In this document: piece after piece, positions 34,871 through 46,758 of the stretch
How the letters are laid out: each line of letters opens with the position of its first letter
Position numbering within the stretch: the stretch's first letter is position 1
Source of the DNA: Paramarasmius palmivorus
Lineage: Eukaryota; Basidiomycota; Agaricomycetes; Agaricales; Marasmiaceae
Direction: 5' to 3'
DNA: 64,000 nucleotides
Assembly (NCBI GenBank): GCA_037176845.1
Contig: JAYKXP010000036.1
Span: 372,001-436,000, forward strand
Notes under the pieces: generated by a model
The model's database searches: none
The model's input: the letters and a program-made list of their open reading frames with translations, nothing else
What the model was told of the DNA's origin: nothing
Made by a program: the position numbers and the translations under genes

Positions 34871-35928
34871 ATGGATACCTCAGCGGCTGAGGATGCATGC
34901 AAAATGCCCTACCATGGACCTTTCGCTCAGTTCAAGGAAATCGCTCAGATGCAGGAGAAATATGAAAAGCACCTCGCCCGTATGTTATATATACGTGTTC
35001 AGCGCTCAATGTTCCAGATACTCATTACGATTTGCAGCGATGGACGAGGCTATTCGCAGACTCAGGACGTTGTTGTCCCAGATTGAGAAGGATGCAACAC
35101 GTCGTCCGTGGACCCGTACTGAGTTCGTATTACCGGTTCCGAACATCATCAATATATATTCAAAGATACTGACTATCTGTGCAGCACGGGGATATTCATA
35201 GAGAAGACATTTCGTGACAAGCACTCGCAGTACCACGCACTCTGTTCGATGTATAGGCCCGAGTCTGGTGGTACATATTTCTTGCATTGATTCTATCAGC
35301 GTCCATTCATCACTGCCGTAGACCGGGAATCAGCCTTGGATGCAAAGGTCCAGTTACTGCTTTCTTTGCTTGTCCAGGGGAGTGGTTTGCGTATTCTCAA
35401 ACTCGAGACACGCGATGGTATAATTTCGGAGGATGCAGACAAGACCACGGTCGATTATCACGCTTCGTGTGTTCTGGACACGTATTTTCAAACCAAGACC
35501 CCGGCTGGATATGGTGTAGATAAATACGGTGTGTATTGTTGGTTTGGTTTATTTAAGGTTGCTGCTGAGATCTCACTCGACACTACCTCTTCACCACGAT
35601 CGCTACGACAGCCTTCTATTTTGATTTGGAATTCACATTCAAGACACCACCTACCACCGACCAGGGGCAGCCCCAGACTACCACTGGCGCCGGCCTAGAC
35701 CTCAGCTCGTCGGAGCGTATCGTCAGCTACAAACCCCAGCGTTCAAATTTTGAACAATTGGGTCCGACATTCATTGACTTCGTAAAGAATTTCGCCGAAC
35801 CATTGCAGTTCCCTTTCAATTCTTTTTCATACTTCATGCAAAGGCTATCTTGGACATTGAGTCAGGCTTTTGTCGTTGGGGTATGCCAGGTTCCTGTTGC
35901 AGAAAACTCTATGCTGGGGGCCAGGTAG
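34871..35928 (+). CDS. hypothetical protein, paralogue of the gene at 33123
   Basis: Starts at ATG 34871 (MDTSAAEDACKMPYHG) and ends at 35928. Exons inferred by comparison with the minus-strand paralogue: the first ends at GCCC before GTATGT; the second begins PMDEAIRRLRTLLSQIEKDATRRP. Then come GIFIEKTFRDKHSQYHALCSMYRPESG, SALDAKVQLLLSLLVQGSGLRI, YHASCVLDTYFQTKTPAGYG, LFTTIATTAFYFDLEFTFK, ERIVSYKPQRSNFEQLGPTFIDFVKNF and SYFMQRLSWTLSQAFVVGVCQVP. A Thr/Gln/Pro-rich insert after FTFK is absent from the other copy. Family and function not recognised. Confidence 0.6.
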
Positions 35929-36325
35929 TTGCGGTTCCAGCTCCGACTTATTCGTACGAAGATCACGGCGCTACGTTCTTAGTAGAAGTCACACTTTACT
36001 TCATTCATTATTGTATGTGAATACAACGTCGATTTTACTTTCAGTGGGTTTGAATCCGGCAACCTTACTATGGTTATTTGGATTATAGACTACCTACAAT
36101 GTGACACTTACTAGCCTCGGTCGGATCATTTTCTCTGTAAGTCTATCGGAAATGTGTTCTAATGCCTAGAGTTGCTAATTCTGCTCGCTATAGGTACATT
36201 CAAGGAATCATATTGAACTTGAAAAAAAAATTGTTCGTTTGCTACAGAGAGACCGACAGGCGTTAGCACATCTTGGGTAAAGTTGTTCTAGGGCTTACCG
36301 ATAAATCAAGGTTTCTACCCATGTG
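35929..36325. other. intergenic, no gene seen
   Basis: Convergent 3' flanks. No supported frame. Confidence 0.5.
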
Positions 36326-36826
36326 CTACATCCCTCGAGCATCCTGTACTACTTTGCTGACCTGGCCAGGAAGCAATAGATTCCTTTGTACGGCTTTGCC
36401 CAACACCGAAAGAACCCAGTCCTGACAGTTCCATTCACCATCAGGTCGCATAACTGGTTCAGTACTAGCGATCGCTTCCAACCCTTTCCTCTGAGGAAGC
36501 GACATTGTTGCTATCGGATACCATTCCCCACTTTGGGTCACCTTACCCAAGTTTTTTGTGAGTGGCCCCGAGTTCGTAAGGTGATTATATCCTAGTTCTT
36601 GGACGACATGCAAGAGCCGTCCCACAATGGCAGTTGGAGTATCTATGACGCGCCAAACTAATGCCCAGTGGTCGTTTCTGCGCTGTCGGTATCGTCCGTG
36701 ACTCGGACCCGATGGGGCCACGACGAGGTACACAGTGAGGTTTTGGTTAGGGTCCCGATATAAGTGGTCTACACTAGTAGGCTCGTGCATAGTGGGCTCG
36801 ACTCCTAAATTTGGTAGCACCGGCAT
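36326..36826 (-). CDS. hypothetical protein with HWALV and NCQDWV motifs
   Basis: A single open frame of 166 residues. It carries LTVYLVVAPSGPSHGRYRQRRNDHWALVWRV in the first half and GEWNCQDWVLSVLGKAVQRNLL near the end. The His in DHWALV and the Cys in NCQDWV resemble the spacing seen in small papain-fold-like or DUF-type fungal proteins, but I cannot assign a family and do not claim catalysis. No signal peptide or membrane segment is visible. Confidence 0.55.
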   Translation of the reverse strand: MPVLPNLGVEPTMHEPTSVDHLYRDPNQNLTVYLVVAPSGPSHGRYRQRRNDHWALVWRVIDTPTAIVGRLLHVVQELGYNHLTNSGPLTKNLGKVTQSGEWYPIATMSLPQRKGLEAIASTEPVMRPDGEWNCQDWVLSVLGKAVQRNLLLPGQVSKVVQDARGM

Positions 36827-37090
36827 CTTGGAGATGAGTAGCCAAAGATTTCTAAAACTGTATTAGAATTGGACTGGAGAAATTTGGAGGCGTCTTACCA
36901 TAAGATTGAGGAACGTACCTCAGGATTTGGATGGTTCTTGCATCGTCTATGGTGGTGACTTAAATATTAGAAAACGTACTGTGGCCTATCGCCTCTGATC
37001 GGGTTTATCAGAGCGATTGTTCAAGGCCACTGACAAAATTCCATTGTTCTACGATTATGAGGTGACTGTCGGCAAATGCCGGCGGCAGTG

Positions 37091-37099
37091 GTATAAAGG
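37091..37099 (+). promoter_or_regulatory. TATA box of APH copy 1
   Basis: GTATAAAGG lies about 40 bases before the start codon at 37133. The tandem neighbour has a similar element at the same distance. Confidence 0.55.
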
Positions 37100-37132
37100 T
37101 TCGTGTATGATCATTGTCTTCTCCATTCCGCC

Positions 37133-38130
37133 ATGAACACCATCAATCCTCAACACGAGCACCAATTCTCCTGGTAATTTATTCCCCTGAAGATTAGTTC
37201 ATGTAGTAATCTCGTGTCACCCTTGTTAGGCTCAAGGCTCCAACCGAGAACGAAATTGCCCGAGTTGTCCTCGCAGAACGAGCCGGCATGTCCGAACTCA
37301 GCTTCTCCTCCCGCGTCGTCAATCTCCATGATGGTCGATTCGTCAAACGTAGCTATCGGAAAGAGCTTGTGTTTACCGAAGCGATGGCTATGGAGTTTAT
37401 ACGCACGGTTCATAATTTTCTTCCCTAGGTCTTATCATGAGTGCTCACTATTCTCGTATTTCAGCACACAACTATACCTGTACCACGAGTGCATATGGTT
37501 TTCGTGCATGAAGACTGTGCATATATCGTCATGGACACAATACCTGGACAAACGCTTCAAAATGCTGCTTCGGACTTCTCACCGGAGGCTTGCCAAAACT
37601 ACGCAAAACAGCTCCGTGCGATTGTTGATGAACTAGGGTCCTTGTCCCACAAGCTTCAATCTGACGTTGGCATTTCCAGTCCTGAATTGTGCCCAATAGA
37701 CAGTGGCAGGAAAAACTTTTACGGACAATGGCCCGACAAGTCGTTCGCCGATAACAAGCTTTTCGGATTCAAACAAACCATACCCACGTTCTCGTCAATC
37801 AACGAACTCCTCTCTCATATCCTTCCACCTGGTGAAGTCCTCGAGCTTCCTCTGGACGACGCCTCCACTCGACCCGTACTGACGCACAGCGACCTCGCTT
37901 CCCAGAACATCATGGTCGACACAGAAGGCAACATCCTCGGAATTCTCGATTGGGAGATGTTTGGGTGGTATCCTGCCTTTTGGGAGCGTATGATCGTACT
38001 CGGGCGGGCTTGTACGAGGTCTCCCAAGATTTTCGACGCGCTGGAGGGTACGTTTGGGACATTTGAACTTGAGATGGAGAGGCTTTCGGAGATTGTAGTT
38101 GGATTGGCAGGGCCTATGTGGATTGATTAG
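37133..38130 (+). CDS. APH-family phosphotransferase, tandem copy 1
   Basis: Three exons (37133-37173, 37230-37407, 37465-38130) give 294 residues. Kinase-like landmarks are visible: SRVVNLHDGRFVKRS (Lys in the N-lobe), EAMAMEFIRTHTTIPVPRVHMVF (helix C and the following strand), YIVMDTIPGQTLQN (hinge), the catalytic loop HSDLASQNIMVD (His214, Asp216, Asn221) and ILDWEMFGWYP (Asp235, the Mg-binding aspartate). This is the aminoglycoside-phosphotransferase/choline-kinase-like superfamily, greatly expanded in Agaricomycetes. The natural substrate is unknown and antibiotic resistance should not be assumed. It is followed by a close duplicate 191 bases downstream. Confidence 0.88.
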
Positions 38131-38280
38131 ATCATTCCGAGTGTATTTATGCTCAAGCCAAGCATGGAGAGTCTAGTAACGTATCGTATTAGAATCAATT
38201 CTGAAGCCTTGCACTATTAGATGGCGCTATTCCATTGTTATACCAACTAGGGCAATTGGTCGGCGGATGCCGCAAGCAGG

Positions 38281-38290
38281 GTATAATAAA
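38281..38290 (+). promoter_or_regulatory. TATA-like element of APH copy 2
   Basis: GTATAATAAA lies about 40 bases before the start codon at 38322, parallel to the element of copy 1. Confidence 0.5.
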
Positions 38291-38321
38291 GACTTGCGAA
38301 AGGATCTCGTTCATTCGCGCC

Positions 38322-39299
38322 ATGTCCACCATCAATCCTCGGCAAGATCAATTGTCTTGGTGAATTCTTCTTCTGCAACCTAACTGATCTGGAATTAAAA
38401 TATCAGTATTTGCTAGGTTCGAGCCACCCACCGAAGATGAAGTAGCCGAACTCATTCTCGCGGAACGAAACGGCATTTCCGAAATCAGCTTCACTTCCCG
38501 TGTTGTCAATCTTCACGACGGTCGATACGTCAAACGAAGTGAGAAGAAGGAGGTTTTATACACTGAGGCCATGGCCATGGAATTTATCCGCACGGTTCGT
38601 GTCGTTCATCTCTTCGCACAAGCCGAGGCTTACGCTCTATAGCACACAACCATACCCGTACCACGCGTCCACACGGTTCTCACGCACGGAAGACACGCAT
38701 ACATCGTCATGGACACAGTTCCTGGTGAGACGCTTCAAGATATCGCGTTCGAATTCTCGCTAGGAGCCTGTCGCAATTACTCGCAACAGCTCCATACGAT
38801 TGTCGACGAACTGAGGTCTCTATCGCTCAAGCTCCAGCCTGATTTTAGCGTGTCCCAGACCCAACTAGGTGCAGGCAGGAAGGACATTTACGGACAATGG
38901 CCTGACAAGTCATTTTCGAACAATAAACTTTTCAAGTTTAATCAAGACATACCAAGTTTTTCCTCATTTCAGGATCTAATTTCGTATATCCTTCCTCCTG
39001 GCGAAACCCTAGAGCTTCCACTCGACGAAGCCTCCACTCGGCCTGTCTTGACGCACAGCGACCTCGCGTCCCAGAATATCATGGTCGATCTGGATGGAAA
39101 TATCCTCGGGATTCTGGATTGGGAGATGTTTGGGTGGTACCCTGCATTTTGGGAGCGTATGATGATCCTTTGTCGTGCGAGTACCAGGTCGCGTAAGGTT
39201 TTTGGCGCACTGGAAGGCCCTTTTGGGACATTTGAACCGGAGATGGAACGGTTTGCAGAGATTGTGATAGGATTGGCAGGACCTATGTTTATTGATTAA
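38322..39299 (+). CDS. APH-family phosphotransferase, tandem copy 2
   Basis: Three exons (38322-38359, 38417-38594, 38643-39299) give 290 residues, with the same intron positions as copy 1. The catalytic loop HSDLASQNIMVD (His210, Asp212, Asn217) and ILDWEMFGWYP (Asp231) are intact. Differences are spread over the protein, mostly in the stretch after YGQWPDKSF, with no stops or frame breaks, so both copies appear maintained. Function as for copy 1. Confidence 0.88.
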
Positions 39300-39690
39300 C
39301 CTGATAGTTCAACTTTATACCGCAATGGGTATCTCAAGGCTTATGAGGCGTACCGTGTTTGAACATATCAGTTGCCATATTTCGTTTCATGACGTGTCTC
39401 CTGGTGAAAGTTGGCCATTACTGTGAACACCCGAGAAATATCCAATTGTAAGCTGAGCAACTGAACGCTTTAAGGTCGCCCCCGTTTCAAGCTTGTCTAG
39501 TTCTCTTGATAATCGAATATTCTCGGCAGCTCTTTGCAGATATGGAAAGTCTCGACGAGACTTGCACGCTCAGTGGTATGATGCATGATGACCGTGGGAG
39601 GAAAAAGAAGAGAAGCGACAACATAGCTTGTCGTGCCTCCTTCGGACCTTCTTCTCATCACCTCTCATCATCCACATTCGAACTTGGCCA
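39300..39690. other. intergenic, promoter of TGS1
   Basis: No supported frame in about 390 bases. Confidence 0.5.
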
Positions 39691-40742
39691 ATGGGCAAAC
39701 GAAAATCCAATAAATCAACTCCATTCACAGGTCTAGGCGCTTTCGTTCAAGTCTTGCAGTCCACATCGCAAACCGAACTCGAACCGTCTACCACGCCAGC
39801 CCACTGGCATGAACCCCCGACGAAGAAACGTCGGTTATCCCCTACACCTACTCAACATGCAACCTCATGGATAGCAAAATACGACCTGTCTACCTCTAAA
39901 CTCGTCCCATCCTACACACAAGAATCAGACGTCCCCGAAAAACTTAGAAAATACTTCCACCAACGGTATCGGTATTTTTCGCTATACGATGAAGGCCCAG
40001 GGTGTTTATTAGACGAAGAAGGGTGGTTTAGTGTAACACCAGAGGGAATCGCTGATCAGATTGCATGGAGGTGTGTCGAGTGCAGCAGGGAGCGAGAAGA
40101 AAGGGAAAGATACATGGACAGGAATTACAGTTTTGGACGCGTTTTGCGGTGTAGGTGGAAATGCTATTGCATTTGCTAGAGCAGGTTGTGCGAGGGGTGC
40201 GTGCTCCAGTCTTTTTTCAGTCTAATTAGCTATTAACTACCTGTGTCGACACAGTGATTGCACTAGACACATCAGCTACACGTTTAGCTCTTGCAAGACA
40301 CAATGCACAGATTTACGGTGTCGCAGAGTATATCGAATTTATATTATGCGATTATGTGTCTTTTGCAAAGTCGTATATCGCTCGGACATCTTCAAAGAGA
40401 AAGATTGATATAATATTTCTCAGTCCGCCGTGGGGTGGCCCAGAATATCTCTCGGGTTCACCGCTATCTACTCCTAAAAGCGAAGAGGAAGAGCACCCGA
40501 CGTACCACCTCACCTCCCTTCTACCTCTTCCTGGAAAGGAATTATTCGACCTCTCAAGACGTATAACGCGTAACATCGCGTACTATTTACCAAGAAACAC
40601 GGATTTGGGTGAAGTGGGTGCGCTGGTGGGAATGGAAGAGCAGGTAGAAGTAGAAGAGGAATGGATGAATAGCAAGCTAAAAGCACTAACGTGTTATTTT
40701 GGTGGGTTGGTACAGGGACAGGAAGAGATATTTTGGACATAG
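39691..40742 (+). CDS. TGS1: trimethylguanosine synthase TGS1
   Basis: Three exons (39691-40072, 40131-40196, 40255-40742) give 311 residues. After a basic N-terminus (PPTKKRRLSP, a likely nuclear signal) come KYFHQRYRYFSLYDEG, GCLLDEEGWFSVTPEGIADQIAWR, LDAFCGVGGNAIAFARAG (SAM-binding motif I), VIALDTSATRLALARHNAQIYGV and DIIFLSPPWGGPEYL (about 200-214). SPPWGGP is the signature that holds the m7G base. TGS1 adds two methyl groups to the m7G cap of snRNAs and snoRNAs to form the 2,2,7-trimethylguanosine cap. The first intron was placed at 40073-40130 because it alone gives RFLDAFCGVGG without a stop. Confidence 0.93.
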
Positions 40743-41418
40743 TGGTATTACTACATTTGCTGAAATGGGACTGTGACCGCCGCCACAACATTTTGTGTCT
40801 TATCTTTCAACCACCGTGGTCTAATACCCTCACAACCAACAAGCCTCAACTACACGGCCAAAGTCGCTGGAAACCAACTTGAAAAGTCCGCACTTGATCG
40901 TAAGTACTTTGCAGTCCTCTGAACTGTTCGGAATGCTTATTTGAAGACCCACCAGACGTTCGCATTGTGCCAGATTGCAACAATCGTCACCCTTCTCTTC
41001 GGCGATGATACTAAATATGACAGGTATCGGTTGAGGTGCGGTCTAGTGATTCCACAAAGAAATGACTTATAAAGGACTGAAATGAGCCGTATATTGTAGA
41101 AGCAAGAAGATTCATATAGGCCATATTCCATTCCATATCCGTACGAAGTTGTGTACAATTGCAGAACGCGAGTAAAAGTACATACGCGTCATGGCGATTG
41201 CATCCTGTAAGGCTAAAACCACAAAACCACCTTGAACACCAAAGACTGTAGAGCATGTCCAGTGCTTCGTGGTGAGTCCTTTTTAGTCACTCCGCGATCC
41301 GATTGACTGATGTATTGCCTTGGAAAAAGGTAGATATACAACGATTAGAGGCAAGTGTTGATAATGTTACAATTAATGGCCCAAGGGGAACGAGCAACAA
41401 TCTAGTCCTTTAACACGA
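40743..41418. other. intergenic with a relic of an RGFP-family 3' end
   Basis: Most of this stretch shows nothing. From about 41110 to 41260 it resembles the 3' end and flank of the RGFP1 gene near 45010-45120 (shared GAACGCGA, GGCTAAAACC and CAAAA-rich blocks) and the flank of RGFP2 near 46670. I read it as a decayed fragment of that family. Confidence 0.35.
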
Positions 41419-44275
41419 TCACCAGCCCTCGTCTGGTTTGCCGCAACCTTTCACCAGCTGAATAACGATACTGTCAGTGCCGAAAGCCACCGGAACGGAA
41501 AGAAATATACCTGGTGGCGCTTGAGAGCATCTTTCCTCGTGAATGTCTTTCCACAGCCGCCATTGCACGTGTATGGCTTTTCTCCTGTATGTGTTTCCCT
41601 GTGTCGCTTCAAATCGTGCTGGCGATTGAAGGATAGAGCACACAAGTCACAAGAGTAAGGGCGGCGGGGCTCGGAAGTGCTGAGTGAGCTAGGATCACGA
41701 CCTGGCGAATACAGTGTGATTCCATTGAGACCACCGTCAGGACGTGAAACGGCCGGAGTGTAGGTATAGCCTGGGCCACTTTGATGGTGCGAATGAGACT
41801 CATCCACGAGCGTGGTACTAACTGAAGGATGTGTAGACTGAAAGATGGGTGCTGCTGAAACGGGATCATACGTGTATCCTCTACTAGACCCTTCATGTAG
41901 ACCTTGCCCAAGGAGTGGTCTTCGTTTGTGCGCAGGAACACCGAGTACCGTCAATACGCTCTCACCCCTACTACCACCATCAAACAACCAAGGATTATCA
42001 TCATCATCATCATCATCATGAACATCCACGAACGTGGCACTAGCTGAAGCAGAAGTTGTCGTGCCGATGAAAGGCCGTTGTGATATGTGTCCTGCCGGGT
42101 GTTGGTCTGAACCACCGAAAGAAAGGGTATTGGCAGTTCCTGGTAATGTCCAGTGGTAAACAATGATCAGACAGCATATCTGGTCTCGTACCGTGAGATG
42201 GACCAGGCTGTGCTTTATCCTCTTGCCTGGAACCACTTCGAGATTGGCCCATGAACGTGCTCCTTTTCGTTGACTCCAACTGGTCCGGTTGCTGACTTGG
42301 GGTCATAGAGGGTGTTGCCTCACCTCCGGAGCCTCCTGGCCCGTTGACGGAGGGGTTGGTGAAGGCGAGTTGCTTTTCGGTCGTTTTACACCTCGTGGGC
42401 GCTTATCATCCTGGGTTGACTCCTCCTGTGCTTGTTTATATGGCTCGGTGTGAGGTTGTGTTTCGCCTTCAGCCGCATCCGCTGAAGGCGCTAGGGTATC
42501 TGCGTTTGTTTCATCCGATCTCAGGTTTGCTTTAGCTCGAGTGTCTGAGACTGATTTATGCGGGACCTCCATCGCAACGTGCAGTTGTTGAGACATCAAC
42601 GAGGCAAGGTCCTTCGACAGTTGCGAGCTGCTAGTGTGAACAATATCTGGAAGTAACTGAGACATTGCTTTATGACAATAACGCCGTCTTGGACTCACTG
42701 TTGTGTATCTCGACTTTGAGTGATTCACAAAGCCGCCGAAAGGGACCTGGTGTAAGTGGATACTGCTTTGTGGCATGAGAAACCGAAACTCATATCCGCA
42801 GAACAGCCATACCTTTGGACATGCACCCCAATCGTCACCTTGTGATGCATGAGACGGTGAGGTACACCAATTATCATCATGCGAAATTATGATTATAGGG
42901 ATCTCGTCTGACAGCAGCTGTTGGTCCTCGCCAACAAATGACGCTCGAAGCAAGTGATGCAAATAGAGATTTAAATGTTTTCCTGGGTGGTAAGGCTGTT
43001 ACAGAACTTCATTTCAATACAAATTTTTACTTCGAAGGTTAATATGCATACCGTGTCATCAGGTGCGCAAAGTGTGAGATTCACGGCATCTTGGGAACGA
43101 GATGAAAACGAGCTTCTGTTTGTCCGGTACGATAGCATAGATCCAATGTCCTCGACGTCTTCTCGCTTGATGTGATCGCTCTTTCCGTAGCGCGAGATGG
43201 TGAAGCCACGAAGGAAGATACACTGGTTATCATGGTTGTGGGAGGCTGGAATTTCAGAGTGTCTCCTTGTTTCGGGGCTGCAACGGGTGGAACCCCAAGG
43301 GTTATTACTCCACTTGTAGGTTGTCCTCCCACTCGCATTGATATTTTCGTTGAGAGTCAACTGTAACGCTGCGTTGGGGTCTTTAGCAAACGAAGCGATT
43401 CCCCAAGACGATGCCCTGTCGCATCCGGTAATGAGATACAGTGATGCTGTCGGTCTCCCTCGTGATTCAGCATAATCGAACCAAGATGCTCCATGCTTGA
43501 TAGCTTGATTAATGAACGGGTTCTTGTTAGCGAGATCAATCCGAGAGCAACCATCTGGGAGGACGAGGATGGCGCCGTCTGTTATTCCATATCCGCATGA
43601 GAACCTAAATCCTTTCTGTGCTTCGCCCGCATTCCTACAACAAGATAAGAAATCCAGCATGCTTGATATTGCAATTCACTCACCCCTGCTCAAACACCAT
43701 CTCCTTTAAAAGAAAGGGTGGTTGAGGGCTACATAGGTGATGGTCATCGTTATGGAACCTTCCACGCCCTCGCTTTTCTAGCCTCTCACTCAACTGTTCG
43801 AACGTCTGCGGTACACCGTTGCGGTTGATTGGGTCGCCAGGTGGATGCATGATGCTGAATAGGAGGTCAAACGAACCGTCTTTTGCCAAGATTCCGACGC
43901 TCCCAATCATATCTACATCTCTTGCCGTGTGCTGGTCAACAAATTCGTCTGTTGGTTCTGGATAGTAAGACGGGTACCCTCGGTGTTCCTCCATTAGAAG
44001 CCGCGAGTAGCGTTCGTTCGGAGGGACGTCTCGATCTCCAGAGGAAACGCGACTGAAAGCCGAGGGTGTACTTCGTTGACGTCTGCTTCCATCAATATCT
44101 AGAGGGAAGACAGGTTATGACGGTTTCCGTATTTCTTAAAAGTAGACTTACCTGCTGGATTGGGTCGATAATAGTGATGGATACTATTGTCAACCTTCAT
44201 GCTATTGCCTTGCACATTATTCAAGGTTTCGCGGGCTTTCGTCATGGTCGAGATGTCGCTGGAGATTGAGGACAT
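41419..44275 (-). CDS. uncharacterised Agaricomycete domain joined to C2H2 zinc fingers, paralogue A
   Basis: A multi-exon minus-strand gene, about 800 residues. The start MSSISSDISTMTKARETL (44275) is followed by NNVQGNSMKVDNS, then YSRLLMEEHRGYPSYYPEP, VGILAKDGSFDLLFSIMHP, GAILVLPDGCSRIDLANKNPF, QAIKHGASWFDYAESRGR, LYLITGCDRASSWGIASF, NQCIFLRGFTISR, PYHPGKHLNLYLHHLL and IIIISHDDNWC. I know this set from a widespread Agaricomycete domain of unknown function. A basic region DKRPRGVKRPKSNS (likely nuclear signal) and a run of seven Asp (VHDDDDDDDNPW) follow. The end has two C2H2 fingers: YSCDLCALSFNRQHDLKRHRETH and YTCNGGCGKTFTRKDALKRHQ. Paralogue B at 53649 has the same layout, which supports one gene rather than two. 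A nuclear, DNA-binding role is inferred. Confidence 0.72.
41998..42020. repeat. trinucleotide (ATC/GAT) microsatellite in paralogue A
   Basis: A run of about seven ATC units on the plus strand encodes the seven-Asp stretch of paralogue A. Its length may vary between strains. Confidence 0.7.
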
Positions 44276-45081
44276 GGTCGAGACGATATTACTAAACGAG
44301 CGTCTCCCGATAGCAGGGGTCGGTGGGAAAGATGTAAACTAGTGCTAATCCACGACAAAGCGCCGCTGTCCAAAAATGGTCGCATGCCATAGCTTTTGAC
44401 CTATATAGACAGTATAAGCCGCACGCCCAATTCCCAGCGTGGTTACAATAAGGGGCACAAAACGAGCATCAAGTGCCGAGCGCTATGAACAGGAACTTTA
44501 TGAAACTTGAGACGTGGCAACTGAAAGAGAGAAACGGACCCGCGTTAACCTTTCCCCTAGCTTCGGCGATGGGGTTACCCTGTTGTAAATCCTCCTTCGC
44601 GAGACTTGACCCTGCTGGAAGCTCTGAACTACACGTTGTACCCTTACACGAGGGCCAGACCTTGTTTCGTTGTGCTAGGAGCATACTACAGTCTCCAGAA
44701 CATCAAGAAAGATGCGCATAGAAATTTCGCAGTTCATAATGACAAAAGATTTGGACGCGTAGGTTGACGCGTTGACATTGAGGCCTATTGACTCGGAGGT
44801 GGTGTGAAGGGAGCGCTCAGGATGTGAGGCTGAGTCATCATTCGTCTCCAAACGGCCCGGCCGCCTTTCGGAGGAAGCGGCGCGCATACCGCATGTCTTC
44901 ACTCCGGGCCATTTCATCTTCAGATTTCAACAGCCATGACCTTACAGCGACCAGAAAGACCTAGATGCGTCTGTGGTGAATAGTGGACAGTTGCTCGGTC
45001 ATTCAAAGATTTATAAAGCTATATACAACAGAACGCGAATGAACTCGTACGCATGCGTCGTGGTAATTCCATCCTGAAAGG
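44276..45081. other. intergenic, no gene seen
   Basis: It holds the promoter of paralogue A and the 3' flank of RGFP1. A plus-strand frame at 44473-44721 has no support. Confidence 0.45.
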
Positions 45082-46184
45082 CTAAAACCTCAAAAATACC
45101 TTAAAAATTAACAATATAAACACCACCTGCCCAATTTCCACATCCAGCCCACTGGCAGGGGCGCCGTTCCTATTAATCAACAACACTACTTCTCCAATAG
45201 TCTTATTTAGACAATCCATAAGTGTTCTATCCATACCCAACGGCAGAGGTGCAGGTGCTAGATTCACATCCCCGTTGTTAGAAAACGCCGCGGTGTTGTT
45301 ATACCTGTCCAATGTTAGCGCGACACTGCTCGCGCGGTAATATTGTATAACGTTCTCTGGCTGTGGGATGTCCCCTAATAGGGATGGAGTTGGTAGGACC
45401 GAGGGGTAAGAGGCGGCAAGAGACGTAGTGGATGTGGTGTTGACTGGTGGTACGAGCCACTCGAGGCAAAATGCCCAAAGGCGAGGTATCAGAGAGGATG
45501 CAGTAGCGTTATCCATAACGACACGAAATGTGTCACCCATGGTGTTGGATGTGAACGTAGCTTGAACTAGTGGGCCTCCAGGCCGAGAGGTATTGTCTAC
45601 TTTGCCATACTATGTTAGTGTATCAGTCTACGCGAAGAAAAAATGTGGCTTTGGACATTACTCACCTCTTGAGAACGCAGATACGATTCCTCATCGACAC
45701 CAGCGCTCCATGCAATAGGCCAAAAATAGAAAGGAAATCCGCGACCTGCTACACCTCGTTCGGATATATTAGGGTACCCAGACCCATATACACTGGTACC
45801 ATATACTTGATCTCTGGTTCCACCTCCCTGTTGACGCCCACCAAAAAGCTGTCCTGGGACGGTCAATACAGGGCCGCCACCAGAGCTAAACGGTGATGCG
45901 AGGCGGTAGGTACCACCTGTCACGACGATGGGTGTAGTGATTTTCTTGGAGAGTTCCTCATCTGACTCGTAGGTGCTATTGGTATTGTCTGAACCCGAGG
46001 ATGGACCTGAGCCAGAGGAAGAGCCGCCTATGCCACCGCCGGGAAGACTGGTTCCTCCAGATGACGACGACGATTCACCGGATGACTCGGATGAACCGCC
46101 ACCACCGCGTCTGCCTGCTCGTGGGCTGAGCCTGTTTTTGGTTTTGGCACGGGCGGTGGTTAGAGTTATGAATGGGACGAACAT
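45082..46184 (-). CDS. RGFPFYFWP-family membrane-type protein, copy 1 (RGFP1)
   Basis: Two exons (45666-46184 and 45082-45609) give 348 residues. The order of parts is shared with three other copies in the window: a short N-terminus to LSPRAGRRGGGG, a long Gly/Ser-rich stretch, ASPFSSGGGP, GRQQGGGTRDQVYGTSVYGSGYP, then GVAGRGFPFYFWPIAWSAG, a hydrophobic segment just before the conserved intron. After it come TSRPGGP, TFRVVMDNATASSLI, ENVIQYYRASSVALTLDRYNNTAAF, DCLNKTIGEVVLLI and a hydrophobic C-terminus. Asn-glycosylation sites (NTTS, NNTA, NKTI) suggest the second half is lumenal or extracellular. No N-terminal signal peptide is visible. Function unknown. The C-terminus differs from the other copies (VFILLIFKVFLRF), so this copy may be diverging. 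Confidence 0.72.
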
Positions 46185-46758
46185 GGCCTGAGTAATTGGA
46201 TAGGCAGAATTGGGCACCCACGGTTAGGAAACAGTCTAGGTGCGCCTTCTGTATTATATCTGAAAAGAGTCACAATGGTACTGTGGGATCCATCAGAAAA
46301 CTTTGTGTAGTAAACAGCAACGGTGGTTAGACAGATGGACAGGTAGGCTTTGAACGTGTATGATGGGCGTAGACATGTTTCTGAGAGAATGGAGTGAGCA
46401 TTGAGTAGGCGTCGATATAAGGAAAGACATACCGACAATGTTCCGCTCTAAATATCGCTTCATGGGCTGAAGACTCGGTTTGAATCAAGAGTCAAAAGGG
46501 ATCCACGGCGTGGAGTGACAGAGTCAGTGCTATTGAACGGTCAGTCCTGAAGGAAACCCACACCGCAGCATATAAGCCTAATATGTTCGCTACAAACTTG
46601 GGAAGTTGCCCCCAGCGAGAAAGAATACCGGTAAAATCCGCGACGGTAGCAATGTCCTGTATTCCAATCCCGTATCCGTACAAAGCTGTATAGTCGTGTA
46701 CAACAGAATAAAATAAGTCGAAAAATACATACCAGACGTCATCCGTCGTCTGTCATTC
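46185..46758. other. intergenic between RGFP1 and RGFP2
   Basis: Promoter of RGFP1 and 3' flank of RGFP2. The flank near 46660-46710 is similar to the flank of RGFP4 near 60385-60430, so these untranslated ends were duplicated with the genes. Confidence 0.45.

Noticed and set aside
37133..39299. Antibiotic resistance kinases
   Set aside because: APH-fold proteins are widely expanded in Agaricomycetes and nothing here points to aminoglycosides; kept as substrate-unknown.
45973..46191. Plus-strand Pro/Asp-rich frame (similar ones at 47501-47956 and, on the minus strand, 49435-49746)
   Set aside because: These are shadows of the Gly/Ser-rich parts of the RGFP genes on the opposite strand.
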